Origin: Myxococcales bacterium
Lineage (GTDB): Bacteria > Myxococcota_A > Polyangia > Polyangiales > Ga0077539
Reading direction: 5' to 3'
NCBI GenBank assembly: GCA_016793325.1
Contig: JAEUKI010000060.1
Coordinates: 1-64,000, forward strand
Length of the DNA: 64,000 nucleotides
Shown: positions 8,678 through 16,956 of the stretch, in pieces
Layout of the letters: every line of letters begins with the position of its first letter
Position numbering within the stretch: the first letter of the stretch is position 1
Notes under the pieces: model-generated
What the model saw: the letters and a program-made list of their open reading frames with translations, nothing else
Told to the model about the DNA's origin: nothing
Database searches by the model: none
Made by a program: the position numbers and the translations under genes

Positions 8678-9571
8678 ATGCTCGTCTCGCACCGCGCCAT
8701 CATCGCAGACCGAATCGACGCCATGCTCGCGACGAGCGCGCTGTTGCACCCTTCGTTTCGCGTGCACGCCGTCGAGAACAAGGGCGTCGTGTCCGAAGAC
8801 GCGCTCATGCTGCGCGCGTTTGCGAGGCTCGGTCACACGGGGCGTCCGTGCGTGACCGTGCTGCTCGAGGGCGCGGCTCGAATATCAGCCCACGAAAATA
8901 CTCGCTGGCTGGCGCCTTCGTCAGCGCTCGCGCTCGACTACAAGTCCGCGATCGTCATGCGCCAAGAGGGCGCTCGCTACCGCGCGCTCGTCCTCGAGTG
9001 GGACGACTCTCACGGCGATCGCCCGCGCCCGTTTGTGTCGATCGACGACGGGTCGGTCTTCGCTCGCGCCGACGCGCTCTGGACCGCCCTTCGTCACTCC
9101 AGCGGCGCGGAGGCCAGCCCTGTCGTGATGGACGCGCTCGGCGCCATCGTGACCGCCCTGCGCGACCAGGGCCTCGCGCTCGCGTCCCCCGCGGTGTGGA
9201 CCGAGCCTGATCCCGACGCAGCCGAGTGGTTCACGCTCGCGAGCGCGCTCGATCGCGTGCTCTCGGCGATGGACGATCAACCCATGGTGGTCGACCTCGC
9301 CGAGTCGATGTCCCTCTCGTCGCGGCAATTGCAGCGCGTGGTGACGACGTTTCACGCTCGGTACGGGTTCAACTCGGGGACGTGGCAGGACACGCGCAGC
9401 CGTCGGCGCGTGATGATGGGCGCCGCGCTCATGACCGCGCCCAAGGCCTCGACGGAGTACGTCGCGCGCGTCGTGGGCTACCGATCGTCGCAGTCGTTTG
9501 CGCGGGCGCTTCAGATGGCCGGGCTCCCCGCGCCCAGCGAAATCCGCGACGAAGTGTCGCGCATGCGCTGA
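8678..9571 (+). CDS. AraC-family transcriptional regulator
   Basis: This 297-residue protein has the AraC/XylS DNA-binding domain at the C-terminus (about residues 205-295). The first HTH is in DLAESMSLSSRQLQR and the second in STEYVARVVGYRSSQSFARAL. The N-terminal part is not a recognised cupin and probably binds an effector. The ATG at 8678 was chosen because the upstream extension of the frame crosses the divergent promoter region. Location next to the divergent beta-helix lipoprotein suggests local control, which is inference. Confidence 0.75.
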   Translation: MLVSHRAIIADRIDAMLATSALLHPSFRVHAVENKGVVSEDALMLRAFARLGHTGRPCVTVLLEGAARISAHENTRWLAPSSALALDYKSAIVMRQEGARYRALVLEWDDSHGDRPRPFVSIDDGSVFARADALWTALRHSSGAEASPVVMDALGAIVTALRDQGLALASPAVWTEPDPDAAEWFTLASALDRVLSAMDDQPMVVDLAESMSLSSRQLQRVVTTFHARYGFNSGTWQDTRSRRRVMMGAALMTAPKASTEYVARVVGYRSSQSFARALQMAGLPAPSEIRDEVSRMR

Positions 9572-9579
9572 GCGCTCGC

Positions 9580-10854
9580 CTATCGCTTCACGAGCTTCGC
9601 TTCGCGCGCGTCGCCGTCGGCGATGGTCCCCGCGCCGCCGTGCTTGAGCTTTCGCTTCGCGTACCAGGGGCGGCTCGAGAGCGCGATGATCGGAAAGATC
9701 GTGAGCCACATGAGCGCGCCGATCACGGCGATCGCGAGGCGACCACCCTCCGCGTGCGGCTGGCTTCCGAACTTGTGATACTCGGGGTCGACCGTCGAGA
9801 CGAGGAAGGGAACGGTTCGAATCGAGCCGCTCTCGGCCAGCTGGTACATCGAGTAGCCCACCTCGTCCGTGACCGTTCGCCCTGCGGCCGAGCCGCGGAT
9901 CTCGTAGTGATGGCGCCAGTAGCCGGGGCTGTTCTTGGGCTTGACCCACACGCGCCAGGTGCGCGTCGCCTCGATCGTCGTCGGGACGACGTCGGCGGTC
10001 AGCGCGAGCACCGTGTACGAGTTGAACACGACGAGCATCGCGAAGAGCATCCACGCGAGCGCGCCGATGCCGAGGTTGCGGAACACCTTCGCGCGCTTCT
10101 GCGCTGTTTCGCCGGGCTTTTCACGGGAGATCACCATCGGCGCGAACGACGTCGCGCTGAGCACCGGCATCGTGGCCGCGGCGCGATACGCGTTGGCGCT
10201 CTGCTCGTGCGCGCCCGAGAGCGCGCCGTACACGTGCACTTCGTCGCCGTGCTTGATCTCGAATACCTGTGTGCGGTGCGCGTGGTCGTGCCGTTCGCTA
10301 CGGTCGAACTCGCCGTGGATCTTCACGTTTTGCGGCGGGTCGACGCGCACGGTGACGCCCGTGGAGGTGCGCACGACGAACGAGCGTTGCTGCTGCTGGC
10401 GCGCGGTCTCTTCCCACGCGTGGTTCCACGCGCCCTTGTATTGCCACTCGCGGCCGGCTTGCGCGACGCGAAGCACCACGGCAGGTCCGCGGTCTTCGGT
10501 CTCGACGCGGCCGAAGACGACGGACGCTCCGTCGCGGAGCGGGGCCTTCGGGTCGAAGCCCTCTTCGAGCTTGGCCCTTCGCTTGTGCTGCCAATACAGA
10601 AGGACGCTGAGCAACAGCAGGCCGCCCACGACGACGAAGTTGCTCCCGACGTACACACCCGCGGTCGTATCCGACGCGGACTGCGAGCGGTCGTAGTAGT
10701 CGTGCTCGTTGTCCTCGGTGATCGCGCGGCCAATGACGTATCCCTCGCGTACGGGGCTCCACGGCACATCGTCGTGGTTGTCGCACCCGCTCAGCGCGAC
10801 GAACGCGCTCAGCGCGAGCGCAGCGAATGCCCCCATCGAACGTACTCGCTTCAT
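9580..10854 (-). CDS. Membrane protein with GIDE/MULAN-like domain
   Basis: This 424-residue protein has an N-terminal lipoprotein-like signal (ALSAFVALSGC), a TM helix (FVVVGGLLLLSVLLYW), a large soluble region, then further TM helices (GALAWMLFAMLVVF and AIAVIGALMWLTIFPIIAL). The soluble region (ASVVFGRVETEDRGPAV to GDEVHVYGAL) follows the outline of the GIDE domain known from the E3 ligase MULAN and its bacterial relatives: a 'set-aside' strand, a conserved V-VDP-like turn (VRVDPP) and a closing GD-V-VYG. No RING domain follows. The bacterial function of this domain is unknown. Convergent with the AraC gene (8 bp apart). Confidence 0.5.
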   Translation of the reverse strand: MKRVRSMGAFAALALSAFVALSGCDNHDDVPWSPVREGYVIGRAITEDNEHDYYDRSQSASDTTAGVYVGSNFVVVGGLLLLSVLLYWQHKRRAKLEEGFDPKAPLRDGASVVFGRVETEDRGPAVVLRVAQAGREWQYKGAWNHAWEETARQQQQRSFVVRTSTGVTVRVDPPQNVKIHGEFDRSERHDHAHRTQVFEIKHGDEVHVYGALSGAHEQSANAYRAAATMPVLSATSFAPMVISREKPGETAQKRAKVFRNLGIGALAWMLFAMLVVFNSYTVLALTADVVPTTIEATRTWRVWVKPKNSPGYWRHHYEIRGSAAGRTVTDEVGYSMYQLAESGSIRTVPFLVSTVDPEYHKFGSQPHAEGGRLAIAVIGALMWLTIFPIIALSSRPWYAKRKLKHGGAGTIADGDAREAKLVKR

Positions 10855-10921
10855 AGCGAGCGGAGTGTACCAGAGCGGTGCGAGCGCGCCCGAAACCCGC
10901 GACGCTCCGTGAGGGACCGGT

Positions 10922-10990
10922 GAGCCGAACGGCGAGCGCATGCAACGAGTGCATAGCGAGCCGAGCGGCAAGCGCATGCAACGAGTGCAT
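10922..10990. repeat. Two 33-bp direct repeats, period 36
   Basis: The units at 10922-10954 and 10958-10990 differ at only two positions. Each ends in gcatgcaacgagtgcat, itself a small dyad (atgca-acgag-tgcat). Other short gcatgc/gcgcat words follow immediately. Confidence 0.65.
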
Positions 10991-11092
10991 GCGCATGGGC
11001 GCCGTGGGCGGCGGGGCGTCTGCGGTCGAAGCGACCGGACGCCGAGGAGCGATCGAGGCGATCGCGTGGGGAAACACGCGTCACGCAATCGT

Positions 11093-11159
11093 GTGGGAAA
11101 CACGATCGATGCGGTCCCCGTTGGCTACGCCAACGGCGACTGTGTTGATCGTGTTTCAC
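11093..11159. other. Nested hairpin (possible terminator or structured RNA)
   Basis: The outer arms GAAACACGATC (11097-11107) and GATCGTGTTTC (11147-11157) are perfectly complementary. Centred inside is CCGTTGGC-tac-GCCAACGG (11118-11136), a perfect 8-bp hairpin. The outer left arm is also a direct repeat of a sequence at 11066-11078 (gtggggaaacacg). No U-tract follows, so it is not a classical terminator. Confidence 0.5.
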
Positions 11160-11333
11160 TCGGAAAGCTCGGGTCACGATGAGACCCAAGGCGCCCTTCG
11201 ACCGGCGACGCGAGCGCAACGCTGCGCACGATCCGCGATCACACCCGCTCCGTTGGCGACACGCGGGCTCGGTCTCTCGGGATCTTTCCCAGGAGCGAGC
11301 CCGGTGCGTGTCTTCTTCCAACGCCGCGTCGGG

Positions 11334-12818
11334 CTATCGAAACAGAGAGCGGCGATTGCGGACGCGGACGTCGAGCTCGTCTTGAATCGCGGCGCGAACC
11401 TTCTCGTTGAGGCGCCCCACGAGCAGCTCGTCGTCCGCGGACTTGTCGTCGTAGCCATCGACGCTGATCGGCGGCAGAAACGAGATCGACCACTTCGCGG
11501 GCAGCGGCACGAGCCCGAGCGCGCCGAACCACGGGAACGTCGGCGTCACAGGGACGATCGGCAAATTGAGCAGTTTTGCGAGCGGCCCTGTCGGGAGCAT
11601 CGGGTGCGTCTCTTCGCTGCCCACGATGGCGACCGGAACGATCGGCGTCCGCGTTCGAAGGGCGAGCTTGATGTGTCCGCCGCGGCCGAAGCGCTGGAGC
11701 TGGTAGCGCTCGCGGTAGCTCTTGGACACGCCTTTGACGCCCTCGGGAAACACGCCGACGACCGTCGAGCTTCGTAGCAGTCGCTCGGCGTTCTCTTGGC
11801 AGGCGCGGACGGCGCCCAAGCGGTTGAGCGCCACGCCCATGAACGGAAAATGGAACACGAAATCATCGGCGAGCCAGCGGAGGGGCCGCTGCGCCGGGTG
11901 CTCGCGCCGGAGCGCCGCCGCGAGCATCAGCCCGTCGTACGGGACCGCGCCCGCGTGATTCGCGCACAGGATCACCCTTCCTGCGTCCGGGACGTTCTCG
12001 ATTCCGTGGGTCTCGACGCGCCACCACTTCGTGTAGAGCAGGTCGATCACGGGCTTGGCCATGGACAGAAACTGCTCGTCCAAGCCGAACTCGTCGACGT
12101 CCTCTGCGCGATCGCGCAGCGCCACCCTGCCCCACTGGCGCGCGTAGAACTCGCCCGAGGCGATGTCCGACGCGCTGTCCTGCGGCTCTTCTTCGATCGG
12201 CCCTCGCGCAGCGTCGCGCACTTCGACAGAGCCGTCGTTGGCTCGCTCGCTTCGCGGCTCGCTCGTCGCTTCGTCGCTGTCCGTCGAGGGTCGCTCTCGT
12301 CCGGCGCGCGCGAGCAGCACGTCGAGCTGCGACTCGAGCGCGCGAATCTTGTCCTCGATGCTCCCGTCGGCCTCGGTCGCGCTCGGCGATGGGCTCTCGT
12401 CAGCGCTCGCGTCCGCGTTGTCGGGCGCGTCGCTCGCGCGCGCGGTCGTGACGGACGCCTCGGCGCCGACCTCGTCGATCGCGCTGTCTTCTTCGGGGCG
12501 ATTTGATTTCGTGGGCGCGCTCGGCGGCGCGCTCGCCGCGCGCTCGATCGCCGCTTCGCTCTCGGGAGGCGCGGGGGCCTCGGCCGTCGCGTCCATCGCT
12601 TCGAGCGCTTCTGCGGGGACCTTGGGGGCCTTTGGCGCGTGGGTGACCTCGTCCTTCGCGCTCGCTTTGGCGCTGGGGCGCTTGGACGTCTTGGCGCCAG
12701 GGCGCTTGGAGGTCTTGGCGCCGGGGCGCTTGGAGGGGCGCCCGGCATCGCTCGCTGGAGCCTCTTCTCCCTCGCCTTCGCGAGAGAACGGGTCGCTTCC
12801 GAGTACCTTCTTCGTCAT
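11334..12818 (-). CDS. Lysophospholipid acyltransferase (PlsC family)
   Basis: This 494-residue protein has a C-terminal 1-acyl-glycerol-phosphate acyltransferase domain. The catalytic NHxxxxD motif is NHAGAVPYD (near residue 284), and FPEGVKG (near residue 355) matches the FPEGTR glycerol-phosphate-binding block. The N-terminal ~200 residues are low-complexity: a Lys-rich SKRPGAK repeat (about residues 28-55), an acidic Ala/Ser stretch, and a short coiled coil (IRALESQLDVLLARAG). The start at 12818 follows the SDR stop by 38 bp, so the two form one transcript. The pairing suggests lipid biosynthesis or modification; the specific lipid is unknown. Confidence 0.8.
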   Translation of the reverse strand: MTKKVLGSDPFSREGEGEEAPASDAGRPSKRPGAKTSKRPGAKTSKRPSAKASAKDEVTHAPKAPKVPAEALEAMDATAEAPAPPESEAAIERAASAPPSAPTKSNRPEEDSAIDEVGAEASVTTARASDAPDNADASADESPSPSATEADGSIEDKIRALESQLDVLLARAGRERPSTDSDEATSEPRSERANDGSVEVRDAARGPIEEEPQDSASDIASGEFYARQWGRVALRDRAEDVDEFGLDEQFLSMAKPVIDLLYTKWWRVETHGIENVPDAGRVILCANHAGAVPYDGLMLAAALRREHPAQRPLRWLADDFVFHFPFMGVALNRLGAVRACQENAERLLRSSTVVGVFPEGVKGVSKSYRERYQLQRFGRGGHIKLALRTRTPIVPVAIVGSEETHPMLPTGPLAKLLNLPIVPVTPTFPWFGALGLVPLPAKWSISFLPPISVDGYDDKSADDELLVGRLNEKVRAAIQDELDVRVRNRRSLFR

Positions 12819-12856
12819 GGTGTGAGCGTTCCTCGAGGGTGATTCGCGGGCACGGG

Positions 12857-13885
12857 TCAAGCGCGGAGCAGGCGCGCGTCTCGTAGTCGCTGCGCGCCGG
12901 CGTAGTCGAGCACGGCCTCGCGCGTCGTGAACGCGGGGCGAAACTCGAGCTGCTTGCGCGCGCGCTCGCCGTCCGCGACGCAGAGCCAACGCAGGTAGTC
13001 CACCCAGCTCGACGGCGCTTCGAGCAGCTGCGCGGCCCAGAGCACGCTCGCCGCGGGCCTCGCGATCGGCGCAGGAACGGGCCACGCCGTTCGCCCCGCG
13101 AGCTCGATCACTTTGCTGAGCGGCAGCACGCCGTCGCCGACGATGTTGAACACGCCAGGGACGTCTCTCATCGTCGCGAGCTTGAGCGCCGCGAGCGCGT
13201 CCACTTCGTGAAGAAACTGCATGAGCGGGTCGTAGCCCATGAGCGTCGGAACGAGCCTTCGCCCGAGGTATCGCGACAGATAGTTGCGCACCGTCGGGCC
13301 CAAGATGGGCGCCATGCGAAGGACGCTCACCACCGTCTGCGGCATCTGCTTGGCGAAGCGCTGCACGACCGCCTCGGCCTCGATCTTGTCGACGAGGAAC
13401 CGACTGTCTCGATTGCCCTCGAGCTTGTGGCTCTCGGTGAGAAAGTTCGGGTTGCTCGGGCGGGCGCCGTACAGAATCGTCTGCGACCACAGGATGAACT
13501 TGTGCACCGGGCGCTCGCGGCACGCGTTGAGCACGTGCATCGTCCCGACGGACTCGAGCTCGTGGGCCCAGGCGCTCGCGTACGTCGGCGACGCGAGAAA
13601 CGCGAGGTGCAGAAACGTGTCGACCCCTTCGGCCGCGAGGATCTCGGCCATGCGCGCGTCCACCGTGGGCTGCGTCAGGTCGACCTTGTAGAACCTCGTC
13701 TTTCGCCCAGCGGTCGTCGGCTGCTCGATGTCGAGCGCGACGATGCGCCCGATGCGGTCGTCGTCCTCGAGCAACCCGATGAGGTTTCGCCCGAGAAATC
13801 CCACTGCCCCCGTGAGGGCCACCGTTCTTCGCGCTCGCGGCGTCCGCGCCACGGCGCGCCCTCGGGCGCCGTTCGTGTCCGTCAT
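12857..13885 (-). CDS. NAD-dependent epimerase/dehydratase-like SDR
   Basis: This 342-residue extended SDR has a nucleotide-binding TGAVGFLG (residues 25-32), LDIEQ at the end of beta-2, and LHLAFLAS in the NHLA-type position. The usual YxxxK catalytic pair reads FLVDK near residue 160, so the Tyr is replaced by Phe. This is seen in atypical SDRs and suggests a binding or changed catalytic role. It lies immediately upstream of the acyltransferase, and this SDR-PlsC pair probably works on one membrane lipid. Start: ATG at 13885. Confidence 0.75.
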   Translation of the reverse strand: MTDTNGARGRAVARTPRARRTVALTGAVGFLGRNLIGLLEDDDRIGRIVALDIEQPTTAGRKTRFYKVDLTQPTVDARMAEILAAEGVDTFLHLAFLASPTYASAWAHELESVGTMHVLNACRERPVHKFILWSQTILYGARPSNPNFLTESHKLEGNRDSRFLVDKIEAEAVVQRFAKQMPQTVVSVLRMAPILGPTVRNYLSRYLGRRLVPTLMGYDPLMQFLHEVDALAALKLATMRDVPGVFNIVGDGVLPLSKVIELAGRTAWPVPAPIARPAASVLWAAQLLEAPSSWVDYLRWLCVADGERARKQLEFRPAFTTREAVLDYAGAQRLRDARLLRA

Positions 13886-14061
13886 GGCCGCGGATGGTGT
13901 GTGCTAACCGGGCGCGCTGGCAAGTGCGGACCGCGTCGCGACGCGTACGCAGCGTCGAGTCGCGCTCGGAGCGCGCAAGATTCGCGGGATTTTCGCTCGC
14001 GCACAGACGCGACCGTCGCGCTGCTTCCGCCCCAGCAGCGCGACGATCCGCGACGAGTCGC

Positions 14062-15657
14062 TCAGCGATCGATCTTTTCGGCGACGAACTCGATCTCGGC
14101 GTAGTTCGACGGGTTGGCCTCGCCCGCGCGCCACGCGGACTCGACGCCGACGACCTCGTACCACTCGCCGCCTTCGACCTCGATCCACACGCGGTTTTCG
14201 CGCGCGTAGAGCTTGCACGGAGGCGTGTCGAACGTGGCGAGCTCGCGGAGCGTCTCGTCGTAGAGGCCCCACACGCGAACGCGCGGGCTCTGGGTGCACG
14301 CGATCACGATCACGCGACCCATGTGCAGCGACGCGACGGCGTCCGCGCCGATGTCCGCGCGGGACATCACGCCGGGGCGACGACCTTCGACGCCACAGAG
14401 CGCGGTGCCGCGCGGGCTCACCGCGAGGGCCAAGCCCCCAGCGGCGAACGCGAGCCCCTTCACTTCGTCTTCGAAGGTGGCGATCTGGATGTTCTTTCCG
14501 TGGCGAAGGTCGACCATCCACACGCGGGTGTCGCGGGCGGTGGTCGCGAGGCACGAGGCACGATCCCAACGAAGGGTCATGACCGAGCCGGGGTCCTTCA
14601 CGCGGAGCTCGCTCTCGACGAAGCGACCGCCGTCGTACACGGCGAAGCGCTTCTGGCCTTTGCCGCGCTTCCACCCGAGGACGGTGTCTTCGTCTTCGAC
14701 GTGCCACTCGTTGCTGTACTCGAAGAGCCTCGCGGCGTCGCGCGGCACTTCGGTGTCGTCCGCGCCGAGCTCGCGGGGCCGAGGCCCGACGAACTGGAAC
14801 CCGACGACGCCCTCGCTCGGTTCGACCGCGAAGGCGCCTTGCTTTCGCACGGGCCCCTTGGCGCGCTCGCCCACGTTGGGCACGAGCTCGAACGACTCGG
14901 GGCTCACGTCGAGGCCCATCAAGAATCGATCGAGCGTGGCGATCTCGCGGGTCTCGAAGGTTCGGACGAAGATGCGACCGCCCTGCGCGTAGAGCGCTTC
15001 AGCGTTGCACTTGACCCGACCGAGCTTTCGAAACTGATTGTTGTGCCAGCCGAGCAGCACGACGTGGTGACCGTCGCTGTCGTGCGTGAGCGTGGCGACG
15101 AGCCTGCCGTTGCGCGTGGACGCGAGCAGGTACGCGCCGATCTGAACCTTGCGTTCGACCTCGATTTTGCCCGCGTCGTTGCGCTTGAGGACCTTGAGGT
15201 GCGTCCCTTCGGCGACGATCACGCGCGACTCGGGGCCGTACGCAACGCCATACAAGCTGTCTCCCAGCAGGGCGAGCTTGGTGGCGGCCTTCGTGCTGAA
15301 GTCCACCTCCCAGAGCGAGTCCTGGCTGAACGCGAGCAGCACCGCGCCGTTGTCTTCGCGGATGGTAACGATCGGCTCTTCGTGGGGCAGATCGAAGTCT
15401 TCTACTTCGACGACTCCTTCTTCTGTGGTGAAGAGAAAGCGCGGAGACTGCTTCTTCGGACGAACGACGGCGTATGCACGACCGTCGAGCGTGGCACCGA
15501 GGACCGAAGCACGGTCGAAGCGGGCTTTCTGGTTCTGCGTGGGACGTGGCTGCTCGGAGCCGGGGTCCCGGGCGGGGGATAGGACTAGATCAGAGCCACT
15601 CGTGTCACGGCGTTCGCTGTTTCGGCGGCTCGTCGAGGTCGACGTCGTCATCGTCAT
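14062..15657 (-). CDS. Beta-propeller-like cytoplasmic protein, unknown function
   Basis: This 531-residue protein has no signal peptide and a Ser/Thr-rich N-terminus (MTMTTSTSTS..). The body is a run of repeated beta-strand motifs such as VRPKKQSPRFLFTTEEG, LYGVAYGPESRVIVAEG and CLATTARDTRVWMVDL, with VW.VDL/VRVWGL words typical of WD40-like propellers. The frame is open to 15750, but the ATG at 15657 gives the cleanest start. No neighbour points to a pathway. It may be a scaffold protein; function unknown. Confidence 0.55.
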   Translation of the reverse strand: MTMTTSTSTSRRNSERRDTSGSDLVLSPARDPGSEQPRPTQNQKARFDRASVLGATLDGRAYAVVRPKKQSPRFLFTTEEGVVEVEDFDLPHEEPIVTIREDNGAVLLAFSQDSLWEVDFSTKAATKLALLGDSLYGVAYGPESRVIVAEGTHLKVLKRNDAGKIEVERKVQIGAYLLASTRNGRLVATLTHDSDGHHVVLLGWHNNQFRKLGRVKCNAEALYAQGGRIFVRTFETREIATLDRFLMGLDVSPESFELVPNVGERAKGPVRKQGAFAVEPSEGVVGFQFVGPRPRELGADDTEVPRDAARLFEYSNEWHVEDEDTVLGWKRGKGQKRFAVYDGGRFVESELRVKDPGSVMTLRWDRASCLATTARDTRVWMVDLRHGKNIQIATFEDEVKGLAFAAGGLALAVSPRGTALCGVEGRRPGVMSRADIGADAVASLHMGRVIVIACTQSPRVRVWGLYDETLRELATFDTPPCKLYARENRVWIEVEGGEWYEVVGVESAWRAGEANPSNYAEIEFVAEKIDR

Positions 15658-15979
15658 CGTCGCTCGGCTCCCAGAAGATGAATCAACGGGCCACGCTGGC
15701 CCCATGCAGAGTGAAAGGGGAGCCCCGAAGGGGTGGGGACCGTAGCGCAACCCGCGGCGGAGTTACACCGGAACTCCGACACAATCCGCGCGCCACGGAG
15801 GTAAGTCCGTGTAGGATAGTCGCACCATTCACCGAGAATCAAGGGAATCAGGCGGTTCGCGGTGTTCGAACGAACCAACGGAGTCCGATGCCGGGCGACC
15901 GCGCGCGGTGTGCCGGAAGTGAGTCGGAGCCCCAACGAGGGCAGAAGATCGCGGGACCTGGGGCGGGTCCCCCGCGAGG
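15658..15979. other. 322-bp intergenic region
   Basis: No gene is supported. A stem-loop CGGAGTT-acaccgg-AACTCCG lies at 15758-15778, and a smaller CCCC-gaa-GGGG hairpin lies near 15723-15733. They might act in termination or leader control. Nothing else is recognisable. Confidence 0.4.
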
Positions 15980-16333
15980 TCAACCGATGTGAGGCAGCGC
16001 CCAACGAAGGAGCGAGTTGCACACAGCGACGAGCAGGGCGGCGATCGACGCGACGAGACAGCCGTCGATCTCGACGCCGCGGACGACCTTGCGGGCCATC
16101 ATGAACACGGCGCCGTTCAAGAAGAACGCGACGACGCCGAGCGTGAGCACCGCCGCGGGAACGCTGATGAACCCGAGCAGGCCCCACACGACCGAGTTGA
16201 TGAGCGCGACGACCACCGAGAACAGCACGGCGTCGGTGAACTTCTTCACGCGGATTCCAGGCAGGACCGCGGCGACGAGCAGGACGCTCAGGCCGCTGAG
16301 CAAGAAGTGAAACAGCGTTTGGACAATGCTCAT
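15980..16333 (-). CDS. Phage-holin family 4-like integral membrane protein
   Basis: This 117-residue protein is almost wholly hydrophobic, with four predicted TM helices (FLLSGLSVLLVAAVLPGI, LFSVVVALINSVVWGLLGF, VLTLGVVAFFLNGAVFMMA and VASIAALLVAVCNSLL). The pattern LPGIRVKKFTDA..VVALIN fits the widespread holin_4_2/YvlD family of small inner-membrane proteins, usually not phage-borne. The ATG at 16333 is preceded by a strong aaaggag Shine-Dalgarno, so the upstream TTG was rejected. Function unknown. Confidence 0.75.
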   Translation of the reverse strand: MSIVQTLFHFLLSGLSVLLVAAVLPGIRVKKFTDAVLFSVVVALINSVVWGLLGFISVPAAVLTLGVVAFFLNGAVFMMARKVVRGVEIDGCLVASIAALLVAVCNSLLRWALPHIG

Positions 16334-16475
16334 CGCACGCTCCTTTTCGAGCCGCTCGCGGAGGGGGAAGTCTCGTGGACCGCGAACGGGGTCGGAGCGT
16401 GCTTCGGGCAAGGGGTGTTGTCGAGCCCTCGCCGACGCTGTCGCACACCATGGAGTCGGGCAGAAGCGCAGGCGC

Positions 16476-16853
16476 TCAGCGTCGTTGCATCAACGTTCGA
16501 ACGTGCGCGACGAGCGCGTCGCGGAGGGCGGTGTCCGTCGCGAGCTCGGGGTTGGGCGGCATCATTCCGCTGAGGCCGACGGCGCTTCCGCCGCCGACGA
16601 GGATGCGCCGAAGGTGTTCGTCCGTCGCGCGTGCGTGCCACGAGGGGTCCGCGAAGTCCCTCGGTCGTGGCGTGAGCCCTGCGGCCGCCGCGCCGTCGCC
16701 GCGCCCTTGGGGCCCGTGACACGCGACGCATCGCGACGAGTACATCTCTTGCGCGCGCGACGCCGCGGGCAACGGCGCAGCGGGAGCGCTGGGCTTGCAC
16801 GCGACGAGCGTGCAAGCGAACGCGAGCGACAGGACGATCGAGCGAGCGTTCAT
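16476..16853 (-). CDS. Lipoprotein monoheme cytochrome c
   Basis: This 125-residue protein has signal MNARSIVLSLAFACTLVAC with the acyl Cys at 19. The class I cytochrome c domain has heme motif CVACH (residues 42-46) and a probable axial Met in LSGMMPPNPEL. It would be an extracytoplasmic electron carrier attached to the membrane. There are no adjacent oxidase genes, so its partner is unknown. Start at 16853 is the ATG that places the signal peptide first. Confidence 0.8.
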   Translation of the reverse strand: MNARSIVLSLAFACTLVACKPSAPAAPLPAASRAQEMYSSRCVACHGPQGRGDGAAAAGLTPRPRDFADPSWHARATDEHLRRILVGGGSAVGLSGMMPPNPELATDTALRDALVAHVRTLMQRR

Positions 16854-16956
16854 GGCGAGCGAGAGCGTGCTCCCATTCGCGCGCCGCGCGCGAGCGAACA
16901 AGTTACGGCCGAGGCGCCGAGAGCGAACCGATGAGCGCAACGAGTGCCGGACCGCG

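Larger units (their letters stand above)
10855..11333. other. 479-bp non-coding region with structured repeats
   Basis: No gene is supported. It holds a 33-bp direct repeat pair (10922-10990) and a nested hairpin (11093-11159), listed separately. The rest shows nothing recognisable. Confidence 0.6.
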
